A stretch of DNA of 64,000 nucleotides from Epiperipatus broadwayi (lineage: Eukaryota > Onychophora > Udeonychophora > Euonychophora > Peripatidae): assembly GCA_028023455.1 (NCBI GenBank), contig JAQFVV010012398.1, forward strand, positions 7,088,682 to 7,152,681, given 5' to 3'. Positions 24,509 to 37,370 of the stretch are shown one piece after another. The position numbers were made by a program, and so were the translations under genes. The notes under the pieces are model-generated. The model had not been told where the DNA came from, ran no database searches, and saw only the letters and a list, made by a program, of their open reading frames with translations. Each line of letters starts with the position of its first letter. Within the stretch, counting starts at the first letter, position 1.

Positions 24509-24650
24509 TGGATTAAAACTTCACTGTGTTCTCTTCAACAGCAAAGTTAGCAATAATTTCTATATTTTTCAGACACAGGATTAAAATTTGACTGCTCTCT
24601 TCAACAGTTAAGCTACCAATAACATCTCCAGACATTTGGGTATTAGCCCT
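24509..24650. repeat. Tandem duplication, ~69-bp unit
   Basis: ggattaaaa-tt-actg, then ctcttcaacag and agct/gttancaata occur at 24509 and again at 24578. The two units are moderately diverged. Confidence 0.6.
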
Positions 24651-25380
24651 AAATCACACTCCCAAATTAATTTTTTTCTAGAGTAATCTTGCCCACAAGC
24701 CAGTTACAATCTGTCTCTTACATGATAACCTTCATGATAACCAATTAGATAAAATTTTATAAATGCAATTGTTCAGCCAAATTTTTTCTTAATCATAGAT
24801 ATTGAAAACAAGTCAAGAACTTAAAATTAACAACATAAAAATGTTAACATTCCATTGTAATTAAAAAACTAAATCTTGTTGCAAAAAAAACAACAACAAG
24901 ATAATCAGTTAATTGCATTGATTTGATTTTTCTTTTTCATTAAATAGAGATTTATCAATTATTAAAATCTTATTTCGTACTTCCCTCTCTTTTATTTTTT
25001 AAATTTTTATTTTTTATTTTTTGTTTAAAAAAGTACTCTTAAATATATTTAACATCTGAGAATTTTCATACTTTCATATGGGGATTTTACAAATATTGAG
25101 TTAAATAATGACCCTTTAAAAATAGGTCTAAGAAAACTTAAATATTTATTTCTCCCCATTAATAAAATATTTTTATTCTCAAACTTGAGGAACATTCTGC
25201 ATGCTATCTAATTATTTTTTTTTCTAGTGCAACTATATAACCAACTAGTTACAATATATATATAATTCAAATATTTATAATAATATAAACTAAAATTTAT
25301 ATATGTACAAAATATAAAATAAATAGCATATATTTAATAATGTATAGAGCTATAACAAGTAAGAAACATGATAGTAAAAA
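24651..25380. other. AT-rich stretch
   Basis: Nothing is recognised. A short TA run lies near 25255. Confidence 0.5.
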
Positions 25381-25950
25381 ATGGAGTTAATAGCTAACAA
25401 ATTTAAAAATGATGATTATCCAATGAAGCTTATAGAATATAATATAAATCAGTTAGAAGAAATGTTTATACTAATAAAGGGAATAATAATGATAAAGATA
25501 AATGCAATCAAATATATAGGCATTAACATTTATAACAAACAATATAGTAAAATTAGCAATAAGATTAATAAAAAATTTAATTATGTAATAAAATTTAAAG
25601 TAATAAATAAAAAATGAAAAAATAACTTTAATATAATAGAAAATTGTTGTGAACGAGTATGTAAAATTGAATGTAAAACACGTCAAGTTAACAATTTTAA
25701 CAAAGAGTTCAATTTATACACAACTGAATTAACAGAAGTGTGATATAAAAATTATTTATATATTTATGTTAACTAAAGATGGAACAAATTTGAAAAAAAA
25801 ACAGTATAAAATAATTAATTATACTAACAACAGAAGGAATACAACAATTAGATTAAAGAAGCTATCTAATTAAAAATATTAGACCAACTTTAAATAAAGA
25901 TTTGGATTTAAAAACATTATTTTATAAAAATATTATTCACTAGTTAAATA
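25381..25950 (+). pseudogene. Penelope-like element ORF remnant (RT thumb to C-terminus)
   Basis: The first part (25381-25617) reads ANKFKNDDYPMKLIEYNIN, which resembles the end of the Penelope reverse-transcriptase region. Further on a GIY-YIG-like start, CERVCKIECK, appears at about 25648. Near 25850-25920 comes IKEAI followed by IKNIRPTLNKDLDLK, the typical C-terminal tail. Frame changes and stops separate these pieces, and the sequence has drifted to very high A content. The element's 3' hammerhead-like motif is about 500 bases downstream at 26458. Confidence 0.6.
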
Positions 25951-26457
25951 AGTAATTATAGATTGAAAATTAAAATAAGATATAATTTTTAAAAGTGCTC
26001 AAAAAGGGTGTTAATATAAAAACTATAAGACAATTAAAAAATTGATTCAGTAAATTTGTTAAAAGGTAGAGGAACATATGGTTATATAAAAAAAATTACA
26101 AATTTTAAAAAAGTTAGAAATATACATTTACATTATTTTATAATTAATTAATGCATGTGTAAAACTATAATGAAATAATTAAAATGATAATAAGTTAAAT
26201 TATTAAAATATTTAAAAGTCATATAAATGTAGAATACTATATATTAAAAATATAAAACAGTTTATGCAAATGAAATCAATCATAAATAAGAAAATAAAAT
26301 ATTAATATTTATAAATTTATTAAAAAGTGAACAAGAATATATAATTACTAGATTCTTTAAAAATTGGTATTCTTTAAAATTCTTAATGTAGGGTTTTGTA
26401 TATAACATTATATAATTATACTAATTGTATAGTCATATATATTTGCATATTGTAGCA

Positions 26458-26487
26458 CTGATGTGAAGACTGCTGGTCAGTTAAAAC
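26458..26487 (+). ncRNA. Degenerate hammerhead-like motif, Penelope 3' region
   Basis: The order CTGATG, stem GACTG/CAGTT with loop CTGGT, then TAAAAC matches the hammerhead order CTGANGA-stem II-GAAA with two core bases changed. The same module at 54342-54369 and 53101-53130 (minus) supports it. It is probably inactive. Confidence 0.4.
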
Positions 26488-27219
26488 AGTAAACAAATAT
26501 ATAAAGAAATATATATTTTATTTTATTAAATTGCATTGTAAAGATATTAATAAAGATGAAAATGTTATTAAATAGATATATATATATATATATTTCATGT
26601 ATAAATTAGTATTGATAAAATGAAGCTAATTGCTGTCAATCATATGTTAGACACTATTGATTAAATAAGCTCTATTAATCTATAAATATGCTTTTGTTTT
26701 ATAAAAAGAAAAATGTATTATTTTGGTTAAAATTATCTCCAAACTTTTTACAAATGGTAGCTCAATTGTGGCATGATGATGATTGAGTTCTGGTTGCCAG
26801 TCTTATAATTGGTTACTTAACTTGGGACAATAGAATGCCATAACATACACAGGCAATTGGAATAATAAAAGTTAAGATAAAACATTTGTTGTACTGATAT
26901 AATGGCTTTATAAGACTTCATATAGTTATATACCCTGAAAAAAGAGTGGTTGATAATCACTTAAAAATAAAGAAAGAAAACAACAGAATAAACACATAAA
27001 ACACACACATATTGGTATATTCATCATGGAAAAGAAATAGATATATAATAAGGAATTCTTTGAGAGAAGAAAACAAACAGAAAGATTTTGGAGAAAACTT
27101 ATGAAAAAGTAGATGAGCTGTTGTTACATTATGTGTTAATTCATAATAAATTATAAATAAAAGTGTTTTTATTTTTATTATGAATATAAAAAAATAATGA
27201 TCATCAGATCAATATTAAA
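26488..27219. other. AT-rich stretch, fragment of the 15-kb/32-kb repeat family
   Basis: The part 26590-26700 resembles 32845-32940 (ttcatnnataaattantat-gataaa). Nothing else is recognised. Confidence 0.4.
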
Positions 27220-29062
27220 AAGGATAAAGCAGTAAAGAAAATAGTCAGATATTGAGCAATCAATAACACAAAAGATAAGGCAACTGACAGAAGTGTTTTT
27301 ACTGCAACATGTGAGACAACCTTGGGTATACTTGAGATTGGATTGTTGCACTCAGTGATGGAAGAAATGCAAAAAATGTTAAGCAAAATTCCAAAGAATC
27401 TTTAAGTTAGAAAATATAAAAAAATTATGAAAGAAATGCAGATAGAAATTTTTAAAAAATATACACATAAATTTAAAAAGTCCAGAAGTAATGGAGAGAA
27501 ATAATTTATATTGCCATTAATACTTAAAAAAAATCAAAAATTTTTCAATGAGCAATACAGGAAATGTTTGAGGTAATTGAATCAAGTCAAACAATAATAT
27601 AAGAGGCCATGAAATATATCAAGAATGAAATAGCTCTATGAATTCAGGAAGAGGTAAAACAAGAGGTTAAAGTTGTAGGAAAAAATATATGTGCTGAATT
27701 GGAAAAAGTCATTCATAAATCTGTTATCACTGGTAAAAGTGATACTCGAAAATATGCAGGACATTATAAAAAGAATTGAAAAATTGAAATATAATTCAGA
27801 TTATCAAAAGATGAACAGTATCACCAAAGAGAGTGTTTTGGAGATCCAAAAAGAGGTTATTAACCTAATGAATAATATGGACACTGATTGTACACATATA
27901 AAAGTAATGGTTAAATAATGGGCAAATATAACCAGAAGAGAGTGTGAAAATAAGAACTTTAAGACTGGTCCAAAGGAAATTTAAGTAGTGGTGCCACAGC
28001 AATAGAACAATTTAGAAGACCTAAAATTTATAATAGCATCAATTAACTTTTAAAATTATAAATTTTGAAAAATAATGCAGATGTGAGTCTTGAATAACCT
28101 AAAAACGTATTTCAACTAAAACCATTAAGAGAAAGCAAACAAGTGGCAATGGCATAATATCACCTCCAAGAACTCTAATTAAAAACTCATTTTATATGTG
28201 AAATAAAGAGAGTCTATCTTAAGCAATGTTTGTATAAAAGAGTGTCAGGGATGGATTTAGTATCAGGTCATGCATAAAAAAATTCATCTGGGAAATGGTA
28301 AAAGCTACACTTTAGTCATATATAAAAAATTTCAGCTGGGAAATGGTAAAAGCTACACCCTCTTTTCAGGCATAAGTTTAAAAATGTTGATTGCTTGTGG
28401 CATGCCAGAATATAAGACTAATTTGTCCCAATCTGCCTTTCAAAATAAAGCAAATAATTTTAAATGCACATAAAATATAAAGTAAATGGCTAAATTTGTA
28501 ATGCCATTGACATCATCTTGAAAAACCAGACAAATATGAACAGAAGAAAAATTTTTCATACCCAATAAATTGTCACATAAGTTAAAAATGAAGCTAATAT
28601 TTGGTGGGTAAATATAGAAGACACCTGTAGATTCAGAACATATTGGCAAAATATAAGGATAAGAAAAAACCCAAGAAGTTTTAAAAAACTTGACCAGGGC
28701 AATGGTCTAGAAATTATCAAGTCCAAGGCAACAGAATGCTCATGACATATGACCTTTCATACTGTCATATCCATGTCACTAGTACTGAAATAAGAAAAGA
28801 CATGGGTAAATCCAGAAATGTAGAAAAGGAAATGCAGTCCAGCATGAAGAAATTAACAGTAATCCCAAGGATGGCAGAATTCTAAATCAATGTGAAAGAG
28901 AAACCCATCACTATTGAAAAATATCTGGACCAAATAATGATTAATTCTTATATGTATGACAAAGCAAGCCTACAAGATAATCCCAGAACTGTAAAAAAGA
29001 ACAGATTTTCCAATAATATGCTATGGAAGATTATACATACATATTTGAATGAAAAATATTAG
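27220..29062 (+). pseudogene. Decayed coding region of unknown identity
   Basis: Several plus-strand segments have protein-like composition with isolated stops. 27220-27405 is 61 codons with one stop and contains TCETTLGILEIGLLHSVMEE. About 27560-27770 is a charged helical stretch with IQEEVKQEVKVVGKN. 28694-29062 is 122 codons with a single TAA and contains LMTYDLSYCHIHVTST and ITIEKYLDQIMINSYMYD. 28270-28473 includes a tandem duplicated -LGNGKSYTL. The frames differ, so the region has frameshifts and stops throughout. The look is of an old retroelement ORF1/Gag-like or captured gene. I do not recognise it and assign no function. Confidence 0.4.
28266..28362 (+). repeat. 48-bp tandem duplication
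   Basis: The phrase ctgggaaatggtaaaagcta occurs at about 28289 and 28337, each preceded by aaaaaatttca or aaaaaattcat. It falls inside the decayed coding region and duplicates 16 codons in frame. Confidence 0.7.
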
Positions 29063-30789
29063 GAACACTAAAGGTAACATATAAAAGCAAATAAAGATAA
29101 TATAAATAAACTCAGTTAAAGTTTCATGTAATAACAGCTTGATGGAAATCAAGAGTGACAAATATAAAACAGGAAAAATGTATACAAAGACTCCTACAAA
29201 TTATAAGATAACATGATAAGAATGTCATCTCAGTAAAATGTAAAAATGGTATTAAATGACCATATATTATTTGCATTTAAATGCCTTATAAATAGTAAAT
29301 GTATTAATAAGTTGGGGGTGGGGATGGTAATCAATTAAATGTGTGTGGATATATTTATTTTTCAGTTACTAGAGAATTTAAGATTTTAGAAAGACTACCA
29401 CATTTTTTAGATCTCAAGAATTATATAGGGTGAGATTTGTAATCTTTAAATACAAAAAGTGGTGGATTTTGGATAATATCAAAGAGATTTTCTGATCTGG
29501 AATTAACATTTAGCAAGAAAGAAGATTTGTAGATAGAGTTATTGCCAGCAGAAAAATTCTTGATGTAGTTATTGGCTTACTAATAATATTGACATGAATA
29601 TTCTGTGATAATTTTCACATACTGTAGAAGTATTTTCAAATTTTTGGGGAGAGACAGATTGTCATACTTCATTCAAAAGTTTAATAATGATTTTCTGAAG
29701 ATAAGTGAATGTGAATTTTGTAATCTTTTTAATGATATTCTTATTTATTTGAATTAAGAGACCTCTATTTTTATTTTCTAAAAATAATAATAATAGTAAT
29801 AATTTAGTGTAATAAAAGCAACACTTTAGATGAGAGGTATTAAGAAGAGAACCAATAATTTTATGATGGAAAAAAATATGATCACCCAATAAGTAGATAA
29901 CTAACCACCTATCAACCTATTACATCTAAAGAACATAAAACTACTTCATAAACATTTAATATAGTGTTTGTAATTTAAACATTGAATATATTGTTATATA
30001 AAAGGAAGAAAATGAATCTATAATAAGGTAGTTTAAATTAAGATATAAATTTTGTGACTTTTTATATGTCAATTGTATACCGGTAAACAGTGCTGTACAT
30101 AAATGATGTTGATTTGGAATTAAATAAACTTATGTATTCTTCCCACATAAATGAACCTATTTTTATGAGCATAATATGTAAAAGTAAATAAATATTAAGT
30201 TAAATTTAAATGTAAAAAATATACTAGGACACTCTGATTTTTGCTAAATTTGTCAATATTAACTTACTGCAATTTTAATAAATTTAAAAAAGATTATGTT
30301 ATGAAATATGTTTTATTTGTTTACTTTGAAAAAAAATATATATAAAATTTAAACATACTTTAATAATTTTGAAAATCCAGGTATTTAGCTTATTTTGTTA
30401 AAGAAAATGAAAAAGAATTTATTTGGTCATAATTAAGTTGGTAATCCATAAAAAAAATAATCAGTTGTGATAAAATTTACTTTTTATCAAAAAATAAAGG
30501 TTTGTTGTTTGATTTGAAGTTATATTGTAAGATAAAATGGTATTTTAAAATGTTCCAAAAATATAAGCAAGATTAAATAGTGTGGAAGAAGGCAATTGCC
30601 ACAAGTCTACACAAGTTTTTTAATGTAATCAATCTGTGAAAAGCTAAGCTTTATTCTATAATTAAATCATCTTACTCCATGAATTTTAAAAAAAATCTAA
30701 TAGATGAGACTTATTATCACAGCATTATAAAACATCTTCATTGTATTAATAGAAATTTAAGAAAAAAATACTAGACTTAACCAATATAC
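29063..30789. other. AT-rich stretch, nothing recognised
   Basis: I find no gene, RNA or clear repeat. A 75-codon minus-strand frame (29662-29889) is low-complexity. Confidence 0.5.
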
Positions 30790-31148
30790 CAGCTGTGCTG
30801 GTCTTCTATGACACATACCTAGATTAGACTCTTCCAAAAGCCTGCTTAGTAGACCCTGTTGAATCTATCAGATGACTCTGTATTAATTTTGATTCTGTTT
30901 TCACAGTTATAGATCTATTTGATCAATAGCAAATATTTTCTTTCAATATTATGCATGGAATTCATAAAACAAGAAAGAAAATTTAAATAGTAGTTTTCCT
31001 TCTGTGTTGTAAGCTAACTGTGAAACTTACCTAGATGGAAGCCCTCTTAGTGAGAACCTGTTGAATTTACAAAATGACTATTAGTTTTGACCACTTTTTT
31101 TAACTGTAGATATATCTGATCAACAGAAAATGTGTGGAACTGGTAAAA

Positions 31149-31171
31149 CACACACGCACACACACACACAC
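31149..31171. repeat. (CA)n microsatellite
   Basis: A run of CA dinucleotides with one CG interruption. Confidence 0.9.
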
Positions 31172-31604
31172 AAATAAGTGGTAAAATTTACCCATAAAAC
31201 CATAAGAAAAAAGGAAAAAGTATTCAGAAAAAAAATATGGCTGAAAGACCTATTCCTCATTGAAAACACTGAATTGAAATTGTTGAAGTAATTTAGAAAC
31301 AATCTCTTTTCTCTGCATGAAAAGTTAAATGATTCAAGATGTGCTGAAACAATACATTTTCATTTTATTTGTTTTTAACTCAAACTTTAAGATCAAACAC
31401 ACCTGAGAATTTCATTTTGTCTAACTTATAATCATTTTTTTAATTATTATTATGAGATTTATAAAACATTATTATTATCATCCTCATCATCATCATCATC
31501 ATTATTATTATATTTAGAATAGTTAATATTGTTGCATATACATTTTCTTATTAGACAATTTATATTTGAATTTTCCCTTTTTTAAAAAATAATATATATG
31601 TTGT

Positions 31605-31960
31605 AGCCTGAAGATGAAACATTTCAACACTTACTAGAAGAATGCAGTGCTTTTGGGAGGCTAAGATAGAGTTTTCCACCCCCACCCTCCAATGATAAAT
31701 CTTAAAATACTACTAAAGCAAAATACAATAAAATTCTAACCTCATAATGCAATGGTGATAATACACGCTTTGAAAACTATATGGACAATCTGGTGTTCTT
31801 TAGTCTTTGATAATAAAAAGTTTAATTGGTTGAAGAAACTTGACAATGATTGGGACAACTATTTTGCTAAGAGTTTGAAATACTGGCCTAAAAAGGTTAT
31901 GGAAATAGTATGGGGAGGGACTGTCATAACTACTTGTGAAATATGGGAGTAAAAATGCAC
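31605..31960 (+). pseudogene. Possible LINE C-terminal zinc-finger remnant
   Basis: Plus-strand translation gives EDETFQHLLEECSAFGR at about 31610-31660, then at 31752-31952 ALKTIWTIWCSLVFDNKKF. The order 'E-T-HLL-C-AF' followed by 'W-IW---VF' resembles the zf-RVT region at the C-terminus of some LINE reverse transcriptases. The upstream cysteines and the RT itself are missing. Identity is tentative. Confidence 0.35.
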
Positions 31961-32370
31961 AACAACAAAAAATAAGACAATAAAAGTATGTAAAGTGGTA
32001 AAATAAGGGATCTCTCATGAGAGAATAAAGGTTCCATGTTTTAAACTGGGAACAATTCAACAATGAGAGTCTTATAGTTTTGCATTGTGGTGCTTTGGAG
32101 ATAGGATTGGTAAATTTGGTGTAAAGGATAAAGTAAATCAAAACTAATTTGTAGATATTTCCTGTACATATTTAAATGCTTGTTTAATAAAGTTTATTAC
32201 TTAAAACAAATAAAAAATATAGCTGATTATTTTAGTACAATTATAGATGGAATATAATATAAGAGTCAATAAAATAACTAAATTCTTAAATGGCATATTA
32301 TGTAGTAAAAATTAGGCTCATTTTAACATTCCATATTATTTTTAACATTAACTACTTATTGTTGTTGTTG

Positions 32371-32487
<117 letters not shown>

Positions 32488-33000
32488 AATTAAATAAGTT
32501 TGTTTTATTAAAATGTACAGACTTTGGCAGTCTTATTTCACACAATATTATATTAAACTTTGTTATTGGTGGTGTGGAATAATTAGATATCAATTCACAC
32601 AACATGCTAAACAGCATATTTATAAAATACATCACGTGGAATAGATTGAGTTTGTTATAATTATGGTGCTAAACTTTGAAAGTTATAGCTGGCAACACTC
32701 AGTAAATTCAAATCATGAGCGTCATATTACTCTTAATTAAAGAGGTAGTATATGATATAAGGTATCGGTAATTTCCATTAGCATTAAAACATAATAGAGA
32801 GATTAGTCATAATTAATACTTACATATATATTTCATTCATAAATTATTATCGATAAACTAGTGAAAGTGTTGTTAGTTTTGTGTTGGGCATTTTACTGGT
32901 TAAACAGCATCTATTGGTTTGTAAAACAATTTCATTTGAATTAAAAATTTATAATATATTATTTTGTTTAAAATTAACTCCCACTTCTTATCGTTTCAAT

Positions 33001-34026
33001 GTATACATATATTAATAATACTTAATAGGTAATTAAATGTAAACTTATATTTCATAAGAGTGGCGTGCTTCATAATTATTATTATGGTTGCAATAATATT
33101 TTTAAAAATTATTAAATGAGCTTTCAATGAAGTGCATTTTTATTCAAAGTAGTTTTAAATCTTTATCTATACTCGTTATAAATTAAAATACTAATTCTTG
33201 TTGAATGGAATGCCAGTGACCCTTAAATTAATGGCACGTATTGCATTAATTATCAGCCAAGGCAAGCCTCTTCTATTTTTAAGTTTTTTGTTATTATTTC
33301 TCTGTAAAAAAATAAAGATTTACTATAATAAATTTTAGTCCAGCTTTGACAAAGGATTCTCTAAAGCAAAAGCCTAGCTAAGTAATTTGACATATAAACA
33401 CTTAATAATTATTAAGTATCCACATCTTGATTTATCTAAAGATAATAGAAATACACACATATAATAGAAATACACACATAAGCGTATATATATATATGCA
33501 AAAACATAATTTCATATAAACATGTATACCCATAACATCATTTCAAGTCAATTACATTATCCTATTCTGTCTTGAAAAACGTACATATATGAATGTATAT
33601 TGTATGGCCATTACTTTTTCTATAAACGAATGCTATCTTCTTTAAGTTCTCATTTAGAAACTATTTTTATGGATTTACTGACATGACACTTTTTTGATTG
33701 GCTTATATATTTGTGTAGAATAGTTTAAAAGTGGTAGTGCAAAACATAGTTATTATTTAGAAGTTTGAAAATATATATTGATAACTGATATTTCTTTTTT
33801 GCCATTGTATCCAGTATACTTTTGTTTTAATCAAGAAAGTTACTTAAAAAAATTATGATCATCTTCAGACATTCATATCTTAAAAACCTCAATTTTTTTT
33901 TCTAAGTGATAGAAATAAAAAACTATGCTAGGAATTACAGAAATCATTCCCATTTATAAAAACAAATCTGAATCACTATTGTAAATTATGAAAAAAATAT
34001 TGATTTCTATTCATTTTTTTGTAAAT
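33001..34026. other. AT-rich stretch downstream of the LINE
   Basis: No gene is seen. A short direct duplication, aatagaaatacacacata, occurs twice at about 33447-33480. Confidence 0.5.
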
Positions 34027-34037
34027 CATCATCATCA

Positions 34038-35850
34038 TTAACCATTATCAATCCACTGCAAGATGAAAGTCTCTCCAAGTTCAATCCATCTTTTCCTATC
34101 TTTAGCTTCTCTTCTCCACATCACCCTTGCACACTTTCTTATTTCATCAATCCCTCTCACATGTGGTCTCTTTCTGGGTGTTTTACAATCTCTTGGAATC
34201 CAGTTTAAAATTTCAAGTGTCCACCTATTATCATCTCTTCTAGCAATATGTCCAACCCAACTCCATTTCAGTCTTTTAATTTTTTCAATGAGGTCAGTAA
34301 CACCTGTTTGTTCTCTTAACCATACATTGCATTTTTGATCTCTTCTTGTTACTCCCAACATGCATCTCTCCATACTTCTTTGAGTGGTCTGAAGGCTCTG
34401 TATTGCTCTTCTATTAAGTATCCAAGTCTCAAATCCATAAGTAAGAACTGGCAAAACACATTTATTAAAACCCTTTTTCAAACACATAGGCATATTTCCT
34501 TTTAGTATCAAGTTATTTCTACCAAAAGCACTCCAACCAAGTTTAATTCTATGATTAATTTCATCCATTATGTTTCCATATGTATTAATAATCTGACCAA
34601 GGTACTTGTAACTATTAACTTCTTCTAACTCATCATAATCAATCTTTATTTTCATATTTTGAGAAAATCTATTAATCATTACTTTAGTCTTTTTAACATT
34701 TATCTTTAGTCCTACTTTCCTACTTTCATCTGATAATTTCTGCAACATTTCCTGTAGAACAAAAGCAATATTTTCAAAAACAACTACATCATCTGCAAAA
34801 TCTAAATGACTTAAACAATCTGCATTTACTTTCACACCTTTAGTTTTTTATTTTAAACCACAAAATACTTCTTGCAGCACTGCTGTAAAAAGTTTTGGAC
34901 ATATGGAGTCTACCTGTCTTATACCCTTTTCAATGTTGATTTTCCTACTATCATTATGTAATCTAATTGTTGATGTTGCATTTTTATAAATATTTTTCAA
35001 AATATGACAATATCCTGGATCTACACCTTGATGATCCAATGCTTTAATCACTGAAGAAATGTTTATGGAATCAAATGCCTTTTCATAATCTACAAATCCT
35101 AAGCATAATGGCAACTCATATTCATTTGTCCTTTCTATAACTTCTCTCAATACCTGGATATGATATACTGTACTAAAACCACTTTTAAATCCAGCTTGTT
35201 CTCTTGGTTGGTGGAAATCCAGTGTTTTCTATAGACGAGTTGTAATTATTTTAGTAAAAATTTTGTATATAACTGATAAATGACTGATAGGTCTGTAATT
35301 TCTAATATCTTCTTTATCACCTTTTTTAAAATATCAATATTAAAACTGCATTCTTCCAATCATCTGATACATCTTTATCATTTAGACATTTGGTATATAA
35401 CTTTGCTAAAAAAATTTATATTTCTTCACCTGCTTCTTTTAATATATCAATTATAATTCCATCATTACCTGGAGCCTTCCCTTTCTTTATAAATTTAATT
35501 GTATGTCTCACTTCCTCATCCAAAATTCTGGGCAATTCAGAAGATATAACAGATATAGGAGGCACTTGTTCTTTACTACTATATAATTCTTGATAGAAGT
35601 CTTCTACACATTTCATGATGTCATCTCTCTTTTTAGTAATAATGCCATCTTTTTTTCTTATTGCAGATATACATTTCCTACCAATACCAAAATGTTGTTT
35701 TACACTCTTTAGACTTTTATTCTCTTCTACAGCTTTCCTTGCTAGTTCACAATTATACTTTTTTATATCATTTTCAACTCTTTTCCACACCATTTTACAA
35801 AATTCAAGATATTCAATCTTTTTCAATGCATCATTGTTGTATATCCTCAT
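34038..35850 (-). pseudogene. LINE reverse transcriptase domain, broken
   Basis: Motifs in order on the minus strand are KKGKAPGNDGI (fingers, end of the 35416-35850 piece), RNYRPIS (about 35300), LGFVDYEKAFD (motif A, 35090 region), VDSICPKLFTA (motif B, normally GDSISPKLF), LDFADDVVVF (motif C, catalytic DD), LKINVKKTKVM (motif D) and NSYKYLGQII (motif E). The C-terminal domain ends with RSMERCMLGVTRRD and WVGHIARRDDNRW. A TAA at 34848-34850 splits the polymerase between motifs B and C in an otherwise continuous frame, a TAG lies near 35230, and the stretch 35151-35415 changes frame. The protein cannot be made intact. Antisense frames over the same stretch are shadows. Confidence 0.85.
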
Positions 35851-36033
35851 ATTCCTTCTTTTTTTTCATAAATTCTCTAGTCTCAGTAGAAATTTTATTG
35901 GTCATTTGCTGCTTTTTCCTACCAGCTATCTTCATTGCAGTTTTTAAAAGTGTATCAGTTATTTTCCTATTAATGTCATTCAAATCTGAATCAGGTTCAA
36001 AATCTACTAATACTTGAAACCACTTTGTAAGTT

Positions 36034-37035
36034 CTAATTTAAATTCATTAGAATGTTTCTGAAGATTAGGAATATCAACTGTAAATATTGTTTTTCTTGT
36101 CTTGCGTTGTTAGCCGAGAGGTATCGCAGCCGCCATGCAAGCAAGTAGTTGGTTGCAGACGGTTGTGGGTTCACATCCCGGCCGATGTTATGACATAGGG
36201 AAAAAAATATTGTTTTTGTTAATAATTTTTGTCCTTCTAGTTTTGCATTAACATGTATCTTGCATCTTACTAATCGATGATCACTTCCTGTGTTAAATTT
36301 ATTAAGAACATTACAATCTTGAAATATATATTTTCTGTTAGTCAAAATATAATCCAATTTAGCTGTACCTTCATTTGGATGCTTCCATGTCCATTTCCTT
36401 CTAACATTTTTCTCAAAAAAAGAATTCATAATATAAAGTTTTTCTTGTTCTGCAAACTCCACAAGTCTATGTCCTCCCTCATTTCTATTACAATAACCAA
36501 AATTACCTACAGCTATTTCATCTTTCATTTGTTTACCAATTCTAGCATTAAAGTCTCCCATAACAATCTTAAAATGTTGTTTACTCTGATCAAAAGTCTT
36601 TTGTACATCCATATAAAAATCTTCTATAACTTCATCACTATGAGAACTTGTGAGGGCATAAACCTGAATTATCTGCATTTGGTACCTGCTATTAAGTTGT
36701 AAATCTAATCTTGCTACTCTGTCCGATACACCATCAATCTCCACAATGTTATTCTTCCATTTTTTATTTATAATGAATCTTACTCCACTTGTATTTCCAA
36801 TATTTGTGCCTTTATAGTAGAGTATATGCCCACTTTTCAAATCAATTGTTTCTTCACCTTTTCTTCTAACTTCACAAAGTCCAATAATGTCCCATTTAAT
36901 ATAAGACAGTTCTTCTTCAAACTGTTGCAGTCTTCCTTCACTTGAAAGTGATCTGCAGTTGCAAGTACCTAAATAAAAAGTCATCATCAAATGGCAGCCT
37001 GAGTCCACAATCAGGGGATTCTTAGCACCCTCCAC
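36034..37035 (-). pseudogene. LINE AP-like endonuclease domain, disrupted by SINE
   Basis: From the ATG at 37035 the frame carries all main exonuclease-endonuclease-phosphatase motifs: N26 in LGTCNCRSL, E55 in IIGLCEVRRKG, D161 and N163 in MGDFNARIG, and S251-D252-H253 in GSDHRLV. So the nicking domain itself looks catalytically complete over about 275 residues. From there the frame runs through the inserted SINE (36096-36204) without a stop, adding about 40 foreign residues, and then leaves the LINE's own frame. The insert plus its target copy is 122 bases, not a multiple of three. The endonuclease is thus uncoupled from the reverse transcriptase. Confidence 0.85.
36096..36204 (+). mobile_element. 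tRNA-derived SINE inserted in the LINE
   Basis: Same family as 19473-19580: gcgttgttagccgagaggt A-box region, GGTTCACATCC B box, gccgatgttatgacat end and short A tail. It is flanked by a perfect 13-base duplication AAATATTGTTTTT (36083-36095 and 36205-36217), which proves insertion after the LINE was in place. It is antisense to the LINE. Confidence 0.9.
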
Positions 37036-37370
37036 CTTTGGCCACCAACCGCTGCCTTAGTTGGTGACTTTACAGCCTCCTGGGAATAAGGGCCATGATT
37101 TATTTTTGTTTGTCATGATTGCATATATTGGAAAAAATATTTTCTTAAAGTCAGAGATAAAAAGCCAATAAACTCACCACACTGGCTAATGCCTGTTGGG
37201 GAGCAGCCCATCCATGTTTGTATACTATATGAATAATCACATAGTAATAACAGCTGCAATGACAAAAACATATGGAGTGGACATTAGGAATTTGCCCTGC
37301 TCGGTTCCTTTAAGGCCTCCAAGAGAAATCAAAGGGTCTCCTTTCAGTTAATAGCAACTCCTTTCTTAAG

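Larger units (their letters stand above)
34027..37370 (-). mobile_element. RTE-like LINE, decayed
   Basis: The minus strand encodes an AP endonuclease followed by a reverse transcriptase in the order typical of RTE-type LINEs. The 3' end is a short (TGA)n-type tail (34027-34039), also typical of RTE. The 5' untranslated part reaches roughly 37370 and includes a less AT-rich block (about 37190-37370). The ORF is broken by stops, by frameshifts around 35150-35415, and by an inserted SINE at 36096-36204. Total length of about 3.3 kb fits the family. The 5' boundary is estimated, and no target duplication for the LINE was found. Confidence 0.85.

Noticed and set aside
25471-25686. 71-codon minus-strand frame
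   Set aside because: It is antisense to the Penelope-like remnant and is low-complexity F/Y/I-rich sequence.
34063-36702. Several plus-strand frames over the LINE
   Set aside because: They are antisense shadows of the endonuclease and reverse transcriptase, which carry clear motifs on the minus strand.
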